64,000 nt of DNA from Ligustrum vulgare. Its lineage: Eukaryota > Streptophyta > Magnoliopsida > Lamiales > Oleaceae. The notes under the pieces are model-generated. The model did no database searches, had not been told where the DNA came from, and saw nothing but the letters and a program-made list of their open reading frames with translations. Made by a program: the position numbers and the translations under genes. This document shows, one piece after another, positions 22,805 through 35,307 of this stretch (its first letter is position 1; every line of letters starts with the position of its first letter). The DNA lies in assembly GCA_963555705.1 (NCBI GenBank), contig OY743190.1, positions 32,470,929 to 32,534,928 on the forward strand, read 5' to 3'.

Positions 22805-23434
22805 CACACACACACGTAAAACTATTGCAAGACAAAATTCTAGGAGGATTCACGTATCTTCACTTCGTCTTCTCTACATTCTTTTCGGTAAGTATGTTTT
22901 CTATGTATTAGATCATACTATGAAATCAATTTCCAGAAATTATTATGGGTCCCATATGATATGATATGATATGTTTATGACTATGCTAAGGAGGCCGAAG
23001 TTTAGTAGCGCTACACATAAGAATTCTACCACTTATGTTCAGTAAAATTCTTGTCTTCCTATGTTGATTATAATCATTATGTTATTTATGATAATTATTT
23101 TTAGCATGCTTACTAAGATTTTATAAATCTCATTCCACGATATTTCTTTCTTTCAGAAAATTGACGTTTCGAGGCAATCAACATGGAGGTGGCAAAAGTG
23201 GATAAGATTGATGAGATTATTGGATTGAACAACTTTCAAATTTCCATGTTTTGATTTTATACAGAAACAATATTCACTATTTTAATTTTGCCATTAAATT
23301 ATGAATTTTAAAGTCGCACTCTATTTATTCCGTTGTGAAATAAATTTTTATTATAATTTCTATTTACGTCTCAATAATATGATTTGAATCTTTATTTAGT
23401 GGCACTCGAATGGCCAAGAATTCGGGCCATCACA

Positions 23435-23916
23435 ATATGGGTGTCAACTCGAATTGAAGTTAATTATTTTTTACCAAATTAAATTTATTTAAGAAATTAT
23501 AAATATCATTACTTAAAGAAAATAATTTTAAAATAGTGTGACATTTTGAAAAAGTAAAATGTATAAAATAAAACTTTTACCTTTAATCTTTAATGTGATT
23601 TTCGAGAAGACATGTTTATAATTGGTTCTCACTCGTGCGTTCATATTAAAGATCTCGTTGAGATCTTCGATTTGATACCCACATTGCATCTTTTTTTTAT
23701 TTCAAAATAATAGTATAATTATCAAAAGTATTCTGGTTCATTGAAATACTTTCATTTTAGGAAAGACGGTTAAGGCGAGAAAAGTCCCAAAACTTGTTTT
23801 TGGGAAGTGATATACTTTATATATAGCTAGTATTTCATTCGTGCAATGCACGAAAGTTTTTATCCACAATATCGATTTCAATAAGTATTCATAAAATTTT
23901 AATACTTATACATAAT

Positions 23917-24014
<98 letters not shown>

Positions 24015-24850
24015 AAAAAAAATTCTATTACAATAATTATTAGAATTTAAAAAAATAACATAACTAATTCAAATTATTATAAACTTCATTGAATAATAAA
24101 TGTCAACTTATATATTTAAATATTAAATGACTATTGATTTCAATAATTTTTATAAATTATTATTAATTTCATTAAAAATGCAAATTTAGTATTTTTTTAA
24201 TGGTATATCATGTTTGATGTAATATTAAATATTGATGCATGTGAAATGTATTAATATATTTCTCATAACTTCTACATTTAACTCTCGTATTTACTATACT
24301 TTTTAATTTCATTTAAAATCATCAATCACAATAATTAGAAAATTAGTAAAAAAAATATTTGAATTTAATCAATAAAACTTTATTTACTAAAATAAGTAGC
24401 CAAAATAATAATTTGAAAATCTCACAATTTTCATAATACGACAACCATGTGAAGTTGAAGATCACGAAATTATACAAAAAAACTTATACCATTTAATCTT
24501 TAAAAATTTATTAAAATTAAGAAAGATTAAAAAAATATAATCATTCTATTGATATTATTAAATAAAAAGAAATCAAAATATTAATTATTTAATATTATCA
24601 TTCGTTCAATAACTTTTTTTATAAATTATTTATAAGCAGTACATTTTTTCTACCACGTATATATTTCAGAAAATATGATTTTTAATATTAAAGATAACAA
24701 ATGATTTGACCATTACTAATTAAAATATAATTTTTATATTGATGACTACAAAAAAAAATTATAATATTAAGAACAACAAATAAACAAAAAAAAAATTATT
24801 AAATAATAATTTTAATACTGATAACGAAAAATATTGGTGCTAATGATTCT
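23435..24850 (-). repeat. Helitron-like interspersed repeat, copy A right part
   Basis: This continues the host repeat after the gypsy insertion and aligns with 27370-28720. At 23834-23857 the minus strand shows the inverted repeat TTCGTGCATTGCACGAA, followed a few bases later by CTAG. This is the hairpin-plus-CTRR form of a Helitron 3' end. No genes are seen. It contains the AT/GT microsatellite at 23919-24012. Confidence 0.6.
23919..24012. repeat. compound (AT)n(GT)n microsatellite
   Basis: About 50 bp of AT repeats change directly into about 40 bp of GT repeats. The corresponding position in the other copy of the host repeat has only a short ATGTAT stretch, so the tract expanded here. Confidence 0.9.
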
Positions 24851-25302
24851 ACTTTTCCATCAACAATTGATGTGAGAGCTAGGCATTATCCATTCTTTCT
24901 TGAGGTCTAGTATTATTAAACGTGGTGGTCGCTACTTTTTATGTTGGTTTTTTACGAATTGGTGGTGGGTCCATTCATAGTCGGTAATCAACACTTAAAG
25001 GAGGAATAGAGAATTGAAACTGAAATTTATTCGACGGTGGATATGGGTTTTCAATGGGCTCGCTTGGGATTTTCAATTTTGAGCTTATAAAGTTATTTCT
25101 GTTTTACTATTTTATAATTTCATCTTGAAGCTTGTCCTCTGTTTCTAAACCTCTGCAAGGTAAAGAGAAGGTCAATAAACTAGAATTGAAACAGGGTTAT
25201 ATTTGTAGATTTATAATGCTAATTTCATTGATTTTTCTTTTTTGTTCTATATTGGGTGAATTCTGGGGGTTCCACAATTAGGTGTTGCTAGTCTATGGTG
25301 TA

Positions 25303-25674
25303 CCTGAAATCACTTTCAAGAGCTTTGCTGCTCTTTGTTGTGCTTGTTTGGATACCCCAATTGTGTTAATCTCTTGTAGTTTAAGGTTTTGGACGAGGTA
25401 GCGAGTGGTAAGGAGTACCTAATACTAATAGTAATACTATATTGATAGGATTTTTAGCTCACTCAAAGGATCAGAATGAGGCTATAAACTAACTCGATCC
25501 AGTTCCAACAACAGTATGATAACCCTCAACCGTTGCATTGCGTACCACATTGTGCAATTTATTTATCTGTTCCTCAAGTTTTGGCTCCAAAAACCAGCAC
25601 AAGTTTCTCAAGTTGGCGAAAATAGCTAAGAGACAGATATCCCGTGAACATAATAACCATGCACGCATTTCCAT
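25303..25674 (-). pseudogene. alliinase-domain / tryptophan aminotransferase-related (TAR) gene fragment
   Basis: From 25674 down, the frame includes NLCWFLEPKLEEQI, KLHNVVRNATVEGYH and VVGTGSS, then a stop (TAG) where the family has Gln. These are hallmark segments of the alliinase C-terminal domain shared by TAA1/TAR PLP-dependent aminotransferases. A second block at about 25380-25304 reads NTIGVSKQAQQRAAKLLKVI and ends at a CAG/GTA splice donor, matching a later conserved region of the same family. In an intact gene these blocks are separated by roughly 100 codons, so the middle is deleted. The PLP-binding lysine region is not visible. Family identity is from recalled motifs; activity is excluded. 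Confidence 0.65.
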
Positions 25675-26058
25675 TTTTCTCCACTAGGATTCAAACATTG
25701 TTGAAAAAAATGTGCACAAGCCCCATTAAAATATACAGACTTTCTTTTTGGTTAGCTTCTCAAGTTGATTATAATCAATTTTATCATTATAGTTGGACTT
25801 GCTAAGAATTTTTTACTTTTCTCCATAGGGCCTCTTTCAATTTCTCCCAACATTTTCATTGAAAGCACATCTTGCATAACTAATTAGAGTATGCATTGCT
25901 TCACTGCACTTCATTTTTGTTGCACCAGAAAGTTCAAGTGTTGACACTTTTCGCTTTAAACATGTTTTTTTCCCCTTTTACCATGTGGTTCGTGTCTGTG
26001 GAATTTATTCTATCATTCGTTCACTGCTGCTCAAATTTCTCAACCTTATTTTTTTTTT

Positions 26059-26230
26059 TTTTTGTTGAGTTCTTGCAGCTTCTTGATGTTGTTTCTCGCT
26101 TGGAAAGTTTATGTTTCGAGAATCTTTACTATGAAGTTATTCTTGCTATTTGGAGCTACTGGGTGAACAGTAAACTCTCCAGTGATGGTTTTCCAGAAAG
26201 TAGAACGTCGGGCTTCTAAATCTACAATGG
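26059..26230 (+). other. possible exon of an unrecognised gene fragment
   Basis: A pyrimidine tract and TTCTTGCAG acceptor at about 26080 lead into an open stretch reading LLDVVSRLESLCFENLYYEV, then a Trp-rich segment ending at TAA 26217. A GAG/GTAAAT donor-like site lies nearby. Further along, 26732-26809 reads an acidic coiled-coil-like peptide (MKEELEEERAARKG) ending in a stop. I recognise neither. They may be further broken host exons in this fragment-rich zone. Confidence 0.25.
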
Positions 26231-27009
26231 AATTTTGAGGTAAATTTGAATTTTGAATTGTTGATAATGATCATCGAGTTTTATTTTAATTTTATATATA
26301 CTTTATGGTTCAATTACATTTTAAACTTTAACTATAAGTTTTTTGTAGATTGCTAGAAACATTATGAGTACTAAATTGCATTCAGATTATTTTTACCATT
26401 TACTGTCACTGAGCTTAGATATAGGCTGGCTGGTGAGTAAAAAATTGGAAATATGTGAGTGATGTTCCACAACATTTCTGGATACTAAAGAGGAGGAAAC
26501 TAAGAAACAGAAGATCTATTCTCGCTCTCTCAATTTTTTGATCTTCTATATCTGGTATCTTGTCTAATGGTTTGTCATGGTGGTTACGGGTGGAGATTGA
26601 TCGTATCGCAAATGAAATTAAAAGGAAGAAAAAAAAAGAATTAGGAACTTGAGCAAGAGATATCAATTTATAAATTTCGATCCATACGTATGTTTATCTG
26701 TTAGCTGATTTTCTTCCCCTTTTTGCGCCACATGAAGGAGGAGCTAGAAGAAGAACGTGCAGCTCGAAAAGGCATTTGTGAAATAGAACAAAGAATGCAA
26801 AATAAATAGACGGTTGTCGGGCAACAATGCAATTCTACAATGCAGTCTTGGCATCGTTTGAACAAATATGTAGACAAGAGAAGGTATCTTTGATTTCGAG
26901 AATGGGCATCCAGCAACTTCAATTGTTGATATTTGTTCGAGCCTTTTTCATTGTTTTTTTATGGATGAGCAGTTAACCTTTGTCAATTAATTTGTTTCTA
27001 TCTCTTCTA

Positions 27010-28750
27010 TAATAATTCTTTTCAAGCTACATTAAAATTTTCAAAACTTATTCAATAATTTTCAATATAACATGACTTTTCATTTTCCACCCAATAGTCA
27101 AAGTGTTATGTTACTGAAAAAAACTATTTTTATACGTTTTAAATAAATGTATTTAATCACACCTTATTTTGTAATATAACGAGTTTGCTAACATGTCTTT
27201 ATTTTTATTTTGATTCAAATTAGTTAAACTAACTGTTAAAGTCAATGATATGTATTTTGCATATTTTTATTATTTAAATCTATAGTATTAAATACAAATA
27301 TATAAACAAAATGAATAAATAAATAAAAATAATTAAATAAACAAATGAGTAAATAAATGAACAAAATGAGTAGTATGGCTGTCAAATCGAATTGAAATTA
27401 TTTATTTTTTATCAAATTAAATTTAGTTAAGAAATTATAAATATTATTACCTAAATAAAACATTTTTGAAATAGTGTGACATTTGGAAGAAAAAAAAAAA
27501 GTAAAATGAACAAAACAAAACTTTTATATTTAATCTTTAATGTGATTTTAGAGAGGATATGTTTATAGTTGACTCTCATTCGGAAGTTCATATTAAAGTT
27601 CTCGTTAAGATCTTCGATTTGATATCCACATTGCATATTTTTTTATTTCAAAATAATAACATAATTATCAAAAGTATTCTTATTCATTCAAATATTTTCA
27701 TTTTAGGAAATACGATTTAGGCGGAAAAAGTTCTAAAACTTGTTTTTTGAAAGTGCTTTCCCTTTATATATAGCTAGTATTTATGCACGAAAGTTATATA
27801 CAATATCGATTTCAATAAGCATTCGTAAAATTTTAATGCTTATACATAATCAACATATGTATAAATGTATAGAAAATAATTTTCAATTACAATAATTATT
27901 AAAATTTAAAAAAATAACATAACTCATTCAAATTATTAAAAACTTCTTTGAATAATAAACGTCAATTTATATATTTAAATAATAAATGACTATTGATTTA
28001 AATAATTTTTATAAATTATTATTAACTTCATTAAAAATGCAAATTTAATAATTTTTTAATGGTATATCATATTTGATGTAATATTATGTGCACAAATATT
28101 GATGCATGTGACATGTATTAATATATTTCTTATAACTTCTACATTTGACCCTTTTATTTAACATACATTTCAATATCATTAAACAAACATCGATCACAAT
28201 AATTAGAAAATAATTAAACAAAATATTTGAACTTAATCAATAAAACTTTATTTACTAAAATAAGTAGTCAAAATAATAATTTGAAAATCTTACAATTATC
28301 ATGATACGATAACCGAATAAAGTTAGAGATCACGAAAATTATATAGAAAATCTTATACCTTATAATCTTTAAAAATTTATTAAAATTAAGAATAATTAAA
28401 AATATTAATCATTATATTGATATTATTAACTAAAAAGAAATCAAAGTATTAATTGTTCAATCTTATTTTTCATTCAATAACTTTTTCTATAAATTATTTA
28501 TAAGCAGCGCCTTTATTCAACCACGTATGTATTTTGAAAAATATGATTTTTTTTTTTTAATATTAAAGATAACAAGTGATTTGACAATTAATAATTAAAA
28601 CATAATTTTTATATTGATGGCTACACATAAATTTTATAATATTAATAACAACAAATATATAGAAAAATAATAATTAAATAATAATTTTAGTACTGATAAC
28701 TAAAAATATTAATTGAACTCATTCAGTGTTAGTGTTAATAATAAAATTAA
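27010..28750 (-). repeat. Helitron-like interspersed repeat, copy B (uninterrupted)
   Basis: It aligns continuously with 8020-8340 joined to 23440-24840, giving the empty site for the Tekay-like element at about 27368 (GAGTAGTATGGCTGTC). A degraded version of the GTGCAATGCAC hairpin is at 27780-27795 next to CTAG. There is no coding sequence. Confidence 0.75.
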
Positions 28751-28781
28751 AATTGATTAAAAAATATCAAACATTATTTAG

Positions 28782-28837
28782 TTTGTGTGTGTGTGTGTGT
28801 GTGTACAAAATCTATCACCCGTGCGATGCACGATATT

Positions 28838-28904
<67 letters not shown>
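28782..28904 (+). repeat. TG and TA microsatellites flanking a Helitron-end-like hairpin
   Basis: (TG)n at 28782-28804 is followed by ATCACCCGTGCGATGCACGA (about 28813-28832). Its CGTGCGATGCACG can pair as a small hairpin. ATATTAG and a long (TA)n at 28842-28904 follow. The hairpin plus TTAG resembles a mutated plus-strand Helitron 3' end. Confidence 0.5.
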
Positions 28905-28908
<4 letters not shown>

Positions 28909-29611
28909 AAAGTGTGAAAAAATAAACTTGCAAAAAAAAAAAGGCTAAATTCTAAAAAATAGAATATTCATAATAGATCTGTACATATTTATGAAGTATA
29001 AATTAAAAAAGACAAATTATTTCAAATTCACAAAACTCGTAAATCAAAATTAAAGTCCATCAAATGTAAACATTTGAATATATTTCTCTAGTGCGTTTTT
29101 TTCCCAAAGGTATCATCACATATTCAATAAAAATAAGAATGTTTCAATAAAAATAGGTCTTATCTTAAGCAATTGAAGATCCACATCCAGTTCTTCAACT
29201 TAAACCATTTTTCTTATTCTAATGTCACCATTATAGTACCTATCACCCTATTTCAATACCCTAATAAATTACATTCACATGTTAATAAGTCATAATTAAC
29301 AAAAAACTGCACAATATCAAAAAGATTCTCTACTGGTCAACTACACGTTTTTAAAAAATTTAGCCCTCGCTTGAGACCCACAACAATATATTATATTACA
29401 AAATCTATAAAAAAATAATAATATTTGTTTAAATAATAAACGACTATTAATTTCAATCATTTTTCTTGCTAATTCTTAACCGATTGTATCTACAATCTTT
29501 TATGAGTGATTCCAAAAGAAAACATAATTATGTTTCAATTTTCACATAATAAAGAAAATAACTTATACATAATTTCATACAATATTAATAATGTCTAGAG
29601 AATTTAAATAA

Positions 29612-29652
<41 letters not shown>

Positions 29653-30066
29653 TTACGATCTGAATTTCTTATATTAAACAATGACTTTGAGTATGTAAAG
29701 AATAAAAAGATCTATTATAATGCATGTCATTATAAAATTATCATCTTTGATTACTTCAATCGGAAAAATCCTAGCATGAAAATCCTCAAATCAGATGCCG
29801 CGCCTATTTGATTTCTTTTTTTTCATATTCATTTTCAATCACACATTCACCCAATAAAATATTCTATATGTAAACCTAAAATTTTTCTCTATATTTCAAC
29901 GTACATTATTTAAAAAAAACTATTCAAAAAATCACTTTAACATTTCAACGCACATTATTTAAAAATCACTTTAACATTTCAACGCACATTTTAAAAAATC
30001 ACTTTATGTCTAAGATTATCACTTTGTTTAAGAAAAACATTAAACAGGGGTTTCTTTATCACGAAT

Positions 30067-30097
<31 letters not shown>

Positions 30098-30330
30098 GCA
30101 ATTTCTTTACATAGTTTTATTTTGTAAGCATGCGAGTTTCAATGGTTTTGACTAAAATCATTATTATTATTTCTATTATGCAACAACTTATCCAAAAAAT
30201 CCAATTCACAAGTTACTCATCCAAAAAATCTAATTCACAAGTCAATTAATAAACCTAAAACAATCATCAAAATTCCCTAAATACCACGATAAAATTCAAA
30301 TCATTATCCTCCATAAACACGAAAAACATT
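28905..30330. other. AT-rich intergenic sequence with short tandem repeats
   Basis: I see no gene. At 29895-30005 a unit of about 45 bp containing CACTTTAACATTTCAACGCAC occurs three times. At 30182-30245 a 32-bp unit (ATCCAAAAAATC...TTCACAAGT) occurs twice. (TA)n lies at 29617-29641. A short frame at 30338-30607 has no recognisable features. Confidence 0.5.
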
Positions 30331-31092
30331 ATCCTCCATGAACGTAGGTTCCTCAAAACGACGTGCAAAGGGACGTTCCATAGTAGCATTAGCAAGCAAT
30401 CGAAGATTCATAAATAAGTTAAGAACTTTCCTAGTAAACCTATGCCCAGGAATCTTTTTAAATTATTTATTCTCTATTAGTTGCTTCTTGAACAGTGGTG
30501 ATAGTTTGAGCACTTTTTTCTTCCACATTGATCCTGAAATCCTCTTCGAGTCCCATGACAATCTCAACCTAAGTCGGAAGGATCCAACATCAACTAATAT
30601 TAAGTAATACGGAAAACTACGCTACTGGTCCCCAACTTTTGAAAAGGAGCGAGATGGTTTGCAAACTTCCATTATAATATAGTAGTGCAGATGGTCATCA
30701 ACAACTTAAATGTTCAAATCTTTGTTAAAATCATGCCTCACTTCAAATTTCAACAGCAAAACCTAGCTTTATAAAGTTGGATTAATTGTATAACTATAAT
30801 CAAAAGGATGGGGAACTTGCTATTGTGGAAAATGGTGCTATTTTCCTGAAAATGCACATTCGTTTCTTCCCACATACATTGGAGGAAAGTTAGACATGCG
30901 GAAACATACTCAACAACAAAACTAAGCCCTTGTTAATAATGAGTTTTTGAATAGTATTTTTTGGACAATGCGTGGTTAAAAAATAATGAACAGTTTTTGG
31001 TTTACTAATATTATTTTATTGTAGAATACATGGTTAAAAATTAGAAAGAGAAAAATGTATTTTGATTTTAATAGGGCCAAAAGGTTTAATAC

Positions 31093-31215
31093 CGTATCGA
31101 GTGAATCAGTACTGAGTGATGCGAATTTGGCCTCTCCAGTAATGGCTGAATCATTGGGTAGAGCTAGTTGTTTCCTCACAATTTCAACAACTTTCTCCAC
31201 TGTTTCAGGTTTTGC
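31093..31215 (-). pseudogene. plastid acyl carrier protein, single isolated exon
   Basis: This exact 123-bp exon lies between an AGCAG acceptor and a CG/GTATTA donor and encodes 41 residues in phase 0. It reads [20 protein letters not shown], then [23 protein letters not shown] is the 4'-phosphopantetheine attachment motif and the sequence is typical of plant chloroplast/type II ACP, the acyl shuttle of fatty-acid synthesis. The next exon (EIVMGLEEEF-type) is not seen downstream and a MAP-kinase piece lies just upstream, so I infer a captured or duplicated fragment rather than a complete gene. A possible transit-peptide exon is at 32150-32250. Confidence 0.8.
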
Positions 31216-31349
31216 CTGCTCCAAAGAATCAAAGAAAATTGTTAATTAACTCAATTTCTTCTCTTATGAGATCAATCATCATTTGTCACATTGATAGCAT
31301 CTTAAAAGATATAATGGATGGTAAAACAGGCAAGTTTCTGTTCATAAAG

Positions 31350-31497
31350 ATAGCCATAGGTCTGATTGGAACATACTTTTTGGACACCTCAAAAAGATAG
31401 CCATAAACATCATACTGCATGTATCTTCCACCATTAGTGGACACTCCTTTGATATTATGGCTCCCATGGCCATGATCCGCTGAACCAGAGCTTGATT
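31350..31497 (-). pseudogene. MPK4-like MAP kinase N-terminal exon fragment
   Basis: Minus-strand reading from a TGTAG acceptor-like site at 31498 gives [20 protein letters not shown], then [20 protein letters not shown] and YVPIRPM. This matches the N-terminus of plant group B MAP kinases, just before the Gly-rich ATP loop. The glycine loop itself (GRGAYG) is absent: after RPM the text becomes unrelated and repeats a TATGGCTATCTTT phrase, suggesting a template jump. The start Met is also lost. The ACP exon lies about 130 bp downstream on the same strand. Confidence 0.7.
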
Positions 31498-32149
31498 CTA
31501 CAGACAAAATAGTCAAAATATTTAAAGAACAAATCTCAAAATAAAAACAAATATCAAGAACTCAATTCAAAAACTTGATTTTTACTCCAGATTTTGAGAG
31601 TGTTGGTGTCTAGGAAAGAAAAAGGAAAGGTTTTTGGCATTTCTTTGTGATTTCTACAGATTGAAAGTTGAGGGAGAGTGAACATTTGAACTGAAATGAC
31701 TTGAGTTATTTCCAGGCATTGTTTCAATGTTCACATAATAAACTTGAACTGATTGGTAGTTTATATTCTCTCGATTTTTTGGGTTCAAGTATTTTTTATG
31801 CTAACATATGCTAGAGATATCCAGACAGAAAAGCATCAAAAGAAAAGCTCACGAACCATGTGAGAACCATTAGAAGTAGAGAGGGTGATGGTGGCTCCAT
31901 GGGAGAATTAACCAGCAAAGATGCAGCCTGGGAAGCGAAGCAGAGTAAATACAGGTGATTAATACAACAACCGAGTATGTCCGCTTTTTCTTTATTATTA
32001 TAGGAAAGAGCAGCCAAAATTTATTTTGGTTCAGGAAGCTGACATTTTCAATTTAATAGATTATTAATAGAGTGAGTAGGCAAATAATACTTTTTAGAAG
32101 GTCAAAAATATATGTTTACAAAAGGAACTTGGCCAATGATAACATGCTG

Positions 32150-32250
32150 TTGTGAGATCATGTTCTTAACCTTGATGCAGATATTGGTGGCAATTGAAGT
32201 GCGAGCCTTCATGAACTTGATGCAGCTCCCCGGAAATTCCAATGAATATC
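32150..32250 (-). pseudogene. possible ACP transit-peptide exon remnant
   Basis: The minus strand reads FRGAASSS, a stop, then RLALQLPPISAS before an AAG/GTTAAG donor-like site. The Ser/Ala/Arg-rich composition and the ISAS-R end resemble the chloroplast transit peptide of plant ACP preproteins, and the orientation agrees with the ACP exon at 31093-31215. The internal stop and intervening MAPK piece argue for a broken or rearranged copy. Weak evidence. Confidence 0.3.
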
Positions 32251-33474
32251 ATTAGGAAATCTATCAATATCACTATAATTAAATAGTAAAACAACCAAGT
32301 AGCCCAGTATTGGATTTTTCTTCTTTGACCCTAATTGAAAAGACACAGCAAACAAAATCATTGAAACCATAATCAGAAATAAGCCAACTGTGGTGACCCT
32401 GACTTGATCATAAACTCATAAACAATTATAGATTGATTTCATCAAGGATAAAACCTCGAAAGACTTGAAAAAATGGTTCTAGGAAAATATGAGATCCAAC
32501 TCGTAAACTTGATATTTTATACTTTTAATAATTTTCTAAATTGGCCTGGCCCTACTCAACAATGAAGACAATTTGTAATTTAATTTAAAAATTTTATACA
32601 TTCAAACTAACAATTGATTGCTAACTTGGTTTCTTATTTTCTTTTGTTTCTCCAAGGAACCAACTAATTTGTTATACCCTTAACATATGATTCAACCTCA
32701 AACACAATTTCAATTTTCCCGACAAAAAAGGTAGTTAAAAGAAGTATGATTTTATACCTTAAAATCCAAAAAAGAAGCAACTTTCAAATCTCGTCAAACA
32801 TGCTTAGCAAAAAACTTAATAACAAAAACTTTACTTTTTAACTTTTTAAGCTTAGCCATACACCATTTACCTTAGTCAGCAATCACTCGGTGTGATACAT
32901 TACTTCTGAAAAGGCTACTGCTATAACATCTTGCCCAGGAAAGCAGCTATCTCCCACCCATTTGAATGTGTTGATTGGACTATAAATTAAACAAACACAA
33001 AGACAGTCTAACTAAGAATTAATGTTTTCATCAATGAAGCTATAGAACTCTTTAAATATTGTGGATATATCCCAGTAATTTTTCAAAAGTTTTAACATTA
33101 ATGATTTGGAACTCATGCGAACTTAGATTTGGCAAGAATTCTAGGGAAGGTAAGGTAGTAAAAGATGCAAAAAATTTCATTCAAGAAGTTAGATGTGTAA
33201 CTTTTTTTTATTCTTTATCACCGACCTTCATACTAACTTTCTCCTCTAGTTGATCTATCATCAAATTTTATCATATATTGGCTAATTCACGTCTCATTTT
33301 ATGACTGCAAATCAGGTCAGAATAATGACTGCAATTTTTGACAATATGGTGACAGGAGTATTAGAACAAAAGCAGGAAAGCAAGCCATCAAAATTCTTGA
33401 GGAGAAGCAAGAATCAAGAGGCGTATATCAGGAGATTGCAAAATAAAAGGGGCTAAAAGATGCATCACCATGGG

Positions 33475-34459
33475 TAGGGATGGACAAAATAACCGAACCA
33501 GACCAGACCAAACCAGAACCAAACCAAACCAAGCGGTTTGGTTCGGTTCTACATAAAAAAAATAATGATTTTGTTCTTAGAATCAAGAACCATTCGATTT
33601 TGGTTCCGGTTCTCTTTCCAGAACCAGAACCAAGAACCAAACTATATATATATATATATATTTTACAAATTAGTGGATATTCATCTCATCAAAAAATTAA
33701 AATCTAAAATTATAAATGTGAAATGTACAAAAATGTTATTTAACATACATTTTATCTCATTTCATATTAAACAAAGATTTTAAATCATAAATCTAAATTC
33801 TAATTCTAATTCGTTTTTCTTCTTTTCAATTATAAATACGCATTCACACTGCTTTACTTACACTCCTATAACACAACAATCGTTGCACTCCTTAGTTACC
33901 ATCGACGACAATGATGTTTATTTTTTAAAATTTATGTATATATAAACCTCGACCAAATTCATCAATTCTCAAGAGTTAACCCAAACTCAAATTGCAAATT
34001 CCATCCCTAACTCACACGGCACCACGGTAGAATGAGACTCAGAACTTCATCGTAATCTGTAACTATAAGTCTAAACTGCCTTTATGTTCGATTCTCTAAA
34101 TTTCAACAGGTCGACGAGCTTCCTTCAGACTAGTTTCTTCTTCTTTGACTTAGAATAACATGTTACTTTTTCTAAATCTTTGTTTTGTTAACTAAAAATT
34201 TCATTTTCTATTTAGTAATGATGTAGATGGATTCTAATGAAGAAGCGGATATGAACATGCTTTAATTTACATTTATTATTTTAAAATTCAAGTAATGGTC
34301 TCAGAACCAACCAGACCAAACCAGAACCGAGCGGTCTGGTTCCGGTTTGGTTTCATATCTTTGAAAAAACCAATTGGTTCCATTAGTAAAAAACCATCGA
34401 TTTACGGTTTGGTTTGGTTCTTCTAGAACCAGAACCAAACCGAACCACGTCCACCCCTA
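33475..34459. mobile_element. non-autonomous hAT element, 985 bp
   Basis: The ends are TAGGGATGGACAAAATAACC and the inverse of TAGGGGTGGACGTGGTTCGG. The perfect 8-bp target duplication ACCATGGG lies at 33467-33474 and 34460-34467. Both subterminal regions are dense in GAACCAAACC / GGTTTGGTTC repeats, probable transposase-binding sites. No transposase frame is present, so mobilisation would need a partner element in trans. The flanking strings join cleanly when the element is removed. Confidence 0.92.
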
Positions 34460-35307
34460 ACCATGGGATACAATTTTTTTTATCCAGTATGCATCTAGTA
34501 TGAATTTGAAACGAAGAAGTCGGATTCAATTTATTTTGTTCCAGGAAATAGCATCAATTTATATGGAAAAAATTAAAATACATGTATGGAAATAGAAACA
34601 CATCAACAGTAAATACACAAGCTGATGAATGCATCAAGGAAATGCTGTTATCTGCTAGTTGACAAAAACAGAGAAATGGTATGACAAAGGTCTGCTTATT
34701 GTGCTTCTTGTTGCCAATTACAATAGCTTCCACAATAACCACAAAACAAAACACAACCCAACAAATCCATCAACCCAATCAAAACTAGCAGCCCCAATAC
34801 AATAAGCTCAAACAAAACCCCCAATAACAATAGCTTCCACAATAATGACGTCACATTAGATATCTGATTAATTCAAGAATGTATTACCTATAGAAGTCCA
34901 ACTGCGATAACATTCATATTTGTTCCCAATGTGCGCATCTGGTTCTTTACTCCCAATGCAACATTCTGCACGAAAAGACTGAAACTAAAATAAGAAACTC
35001 ATTTCATTTCTTTGTACCAATAACTTCATAAGAGCCCTGAATCAAAAAAATTGAGTCCTAAATGAAAAATTAAAAGAAACAGTAATTACCTTATTGTCAA
35101 CGACTTGCTGGGTACAATTTCATGTCGAGATAAGGAAAAATGATCTGGTTCAAATCTTATCACAGCTCATTTATCAGATATGGAGCATTAGAACGTTGGA
35201 TCAAAGAACATAATCCAGTTTGCAAATAAGCGGATGTGTTGAGATAGAATATAAATAACTCCATTTTAACAATTAATAAAGCTTCTTGACTGGATTATAA
35301 CATACCC

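Larger units (their letters stand above)
8341..23434 (+). mobile_element. Ty3/gypsy retrotransposon, Tekay/Del-type chromovirus, decayed, with two nested hAT insertions
   Basis: The element starts TGTTACACC and ends CCATCACA. It is bounded by the perfect 5-bp duplication ATATG (8336-8340 and 23435-23439). The paralogous host-repeat copy at about 27370 preserves the uninterrupted site. The order is 5' LTR, leader with tandem repeats, an accessory frame, gag, protease, RT-RNase H, integrase with chromodomain-like tail, polypurine tract and 3' LTR, which is Ty3/gypsy order. Integrase-tail and gag features match Tekay/Del chromoviruses. Many stops and frameshifts make it non-functional. In an aligned 130-bp stretch the LTRs differ by roughly 4-5%, so it is older than the gypsy element at 55404. 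Confidence 0.92.
19255..23434 (+). repeat. 3' LTR of the Tekay-like element, split by hAT-2
   Basis: The segments 19255-19693 and 22813-23434 together form an LTR of about 1.06 kb matching 8341-9304. It keeps the terminal 85 bp that the 5' LTR lost and ends GGGCCATCACA before ATATG. The nested element is 19694-22804. Confidence 0.9.

Noticed and set aside
30338..30607. 89-codon plus-strand frame starting MNVGSSKRRAKGRS
   Set aside because: No recognisable domain, hydrophobic low-information tail, no splice or promoter context; likely chance in AT-rich DNA.
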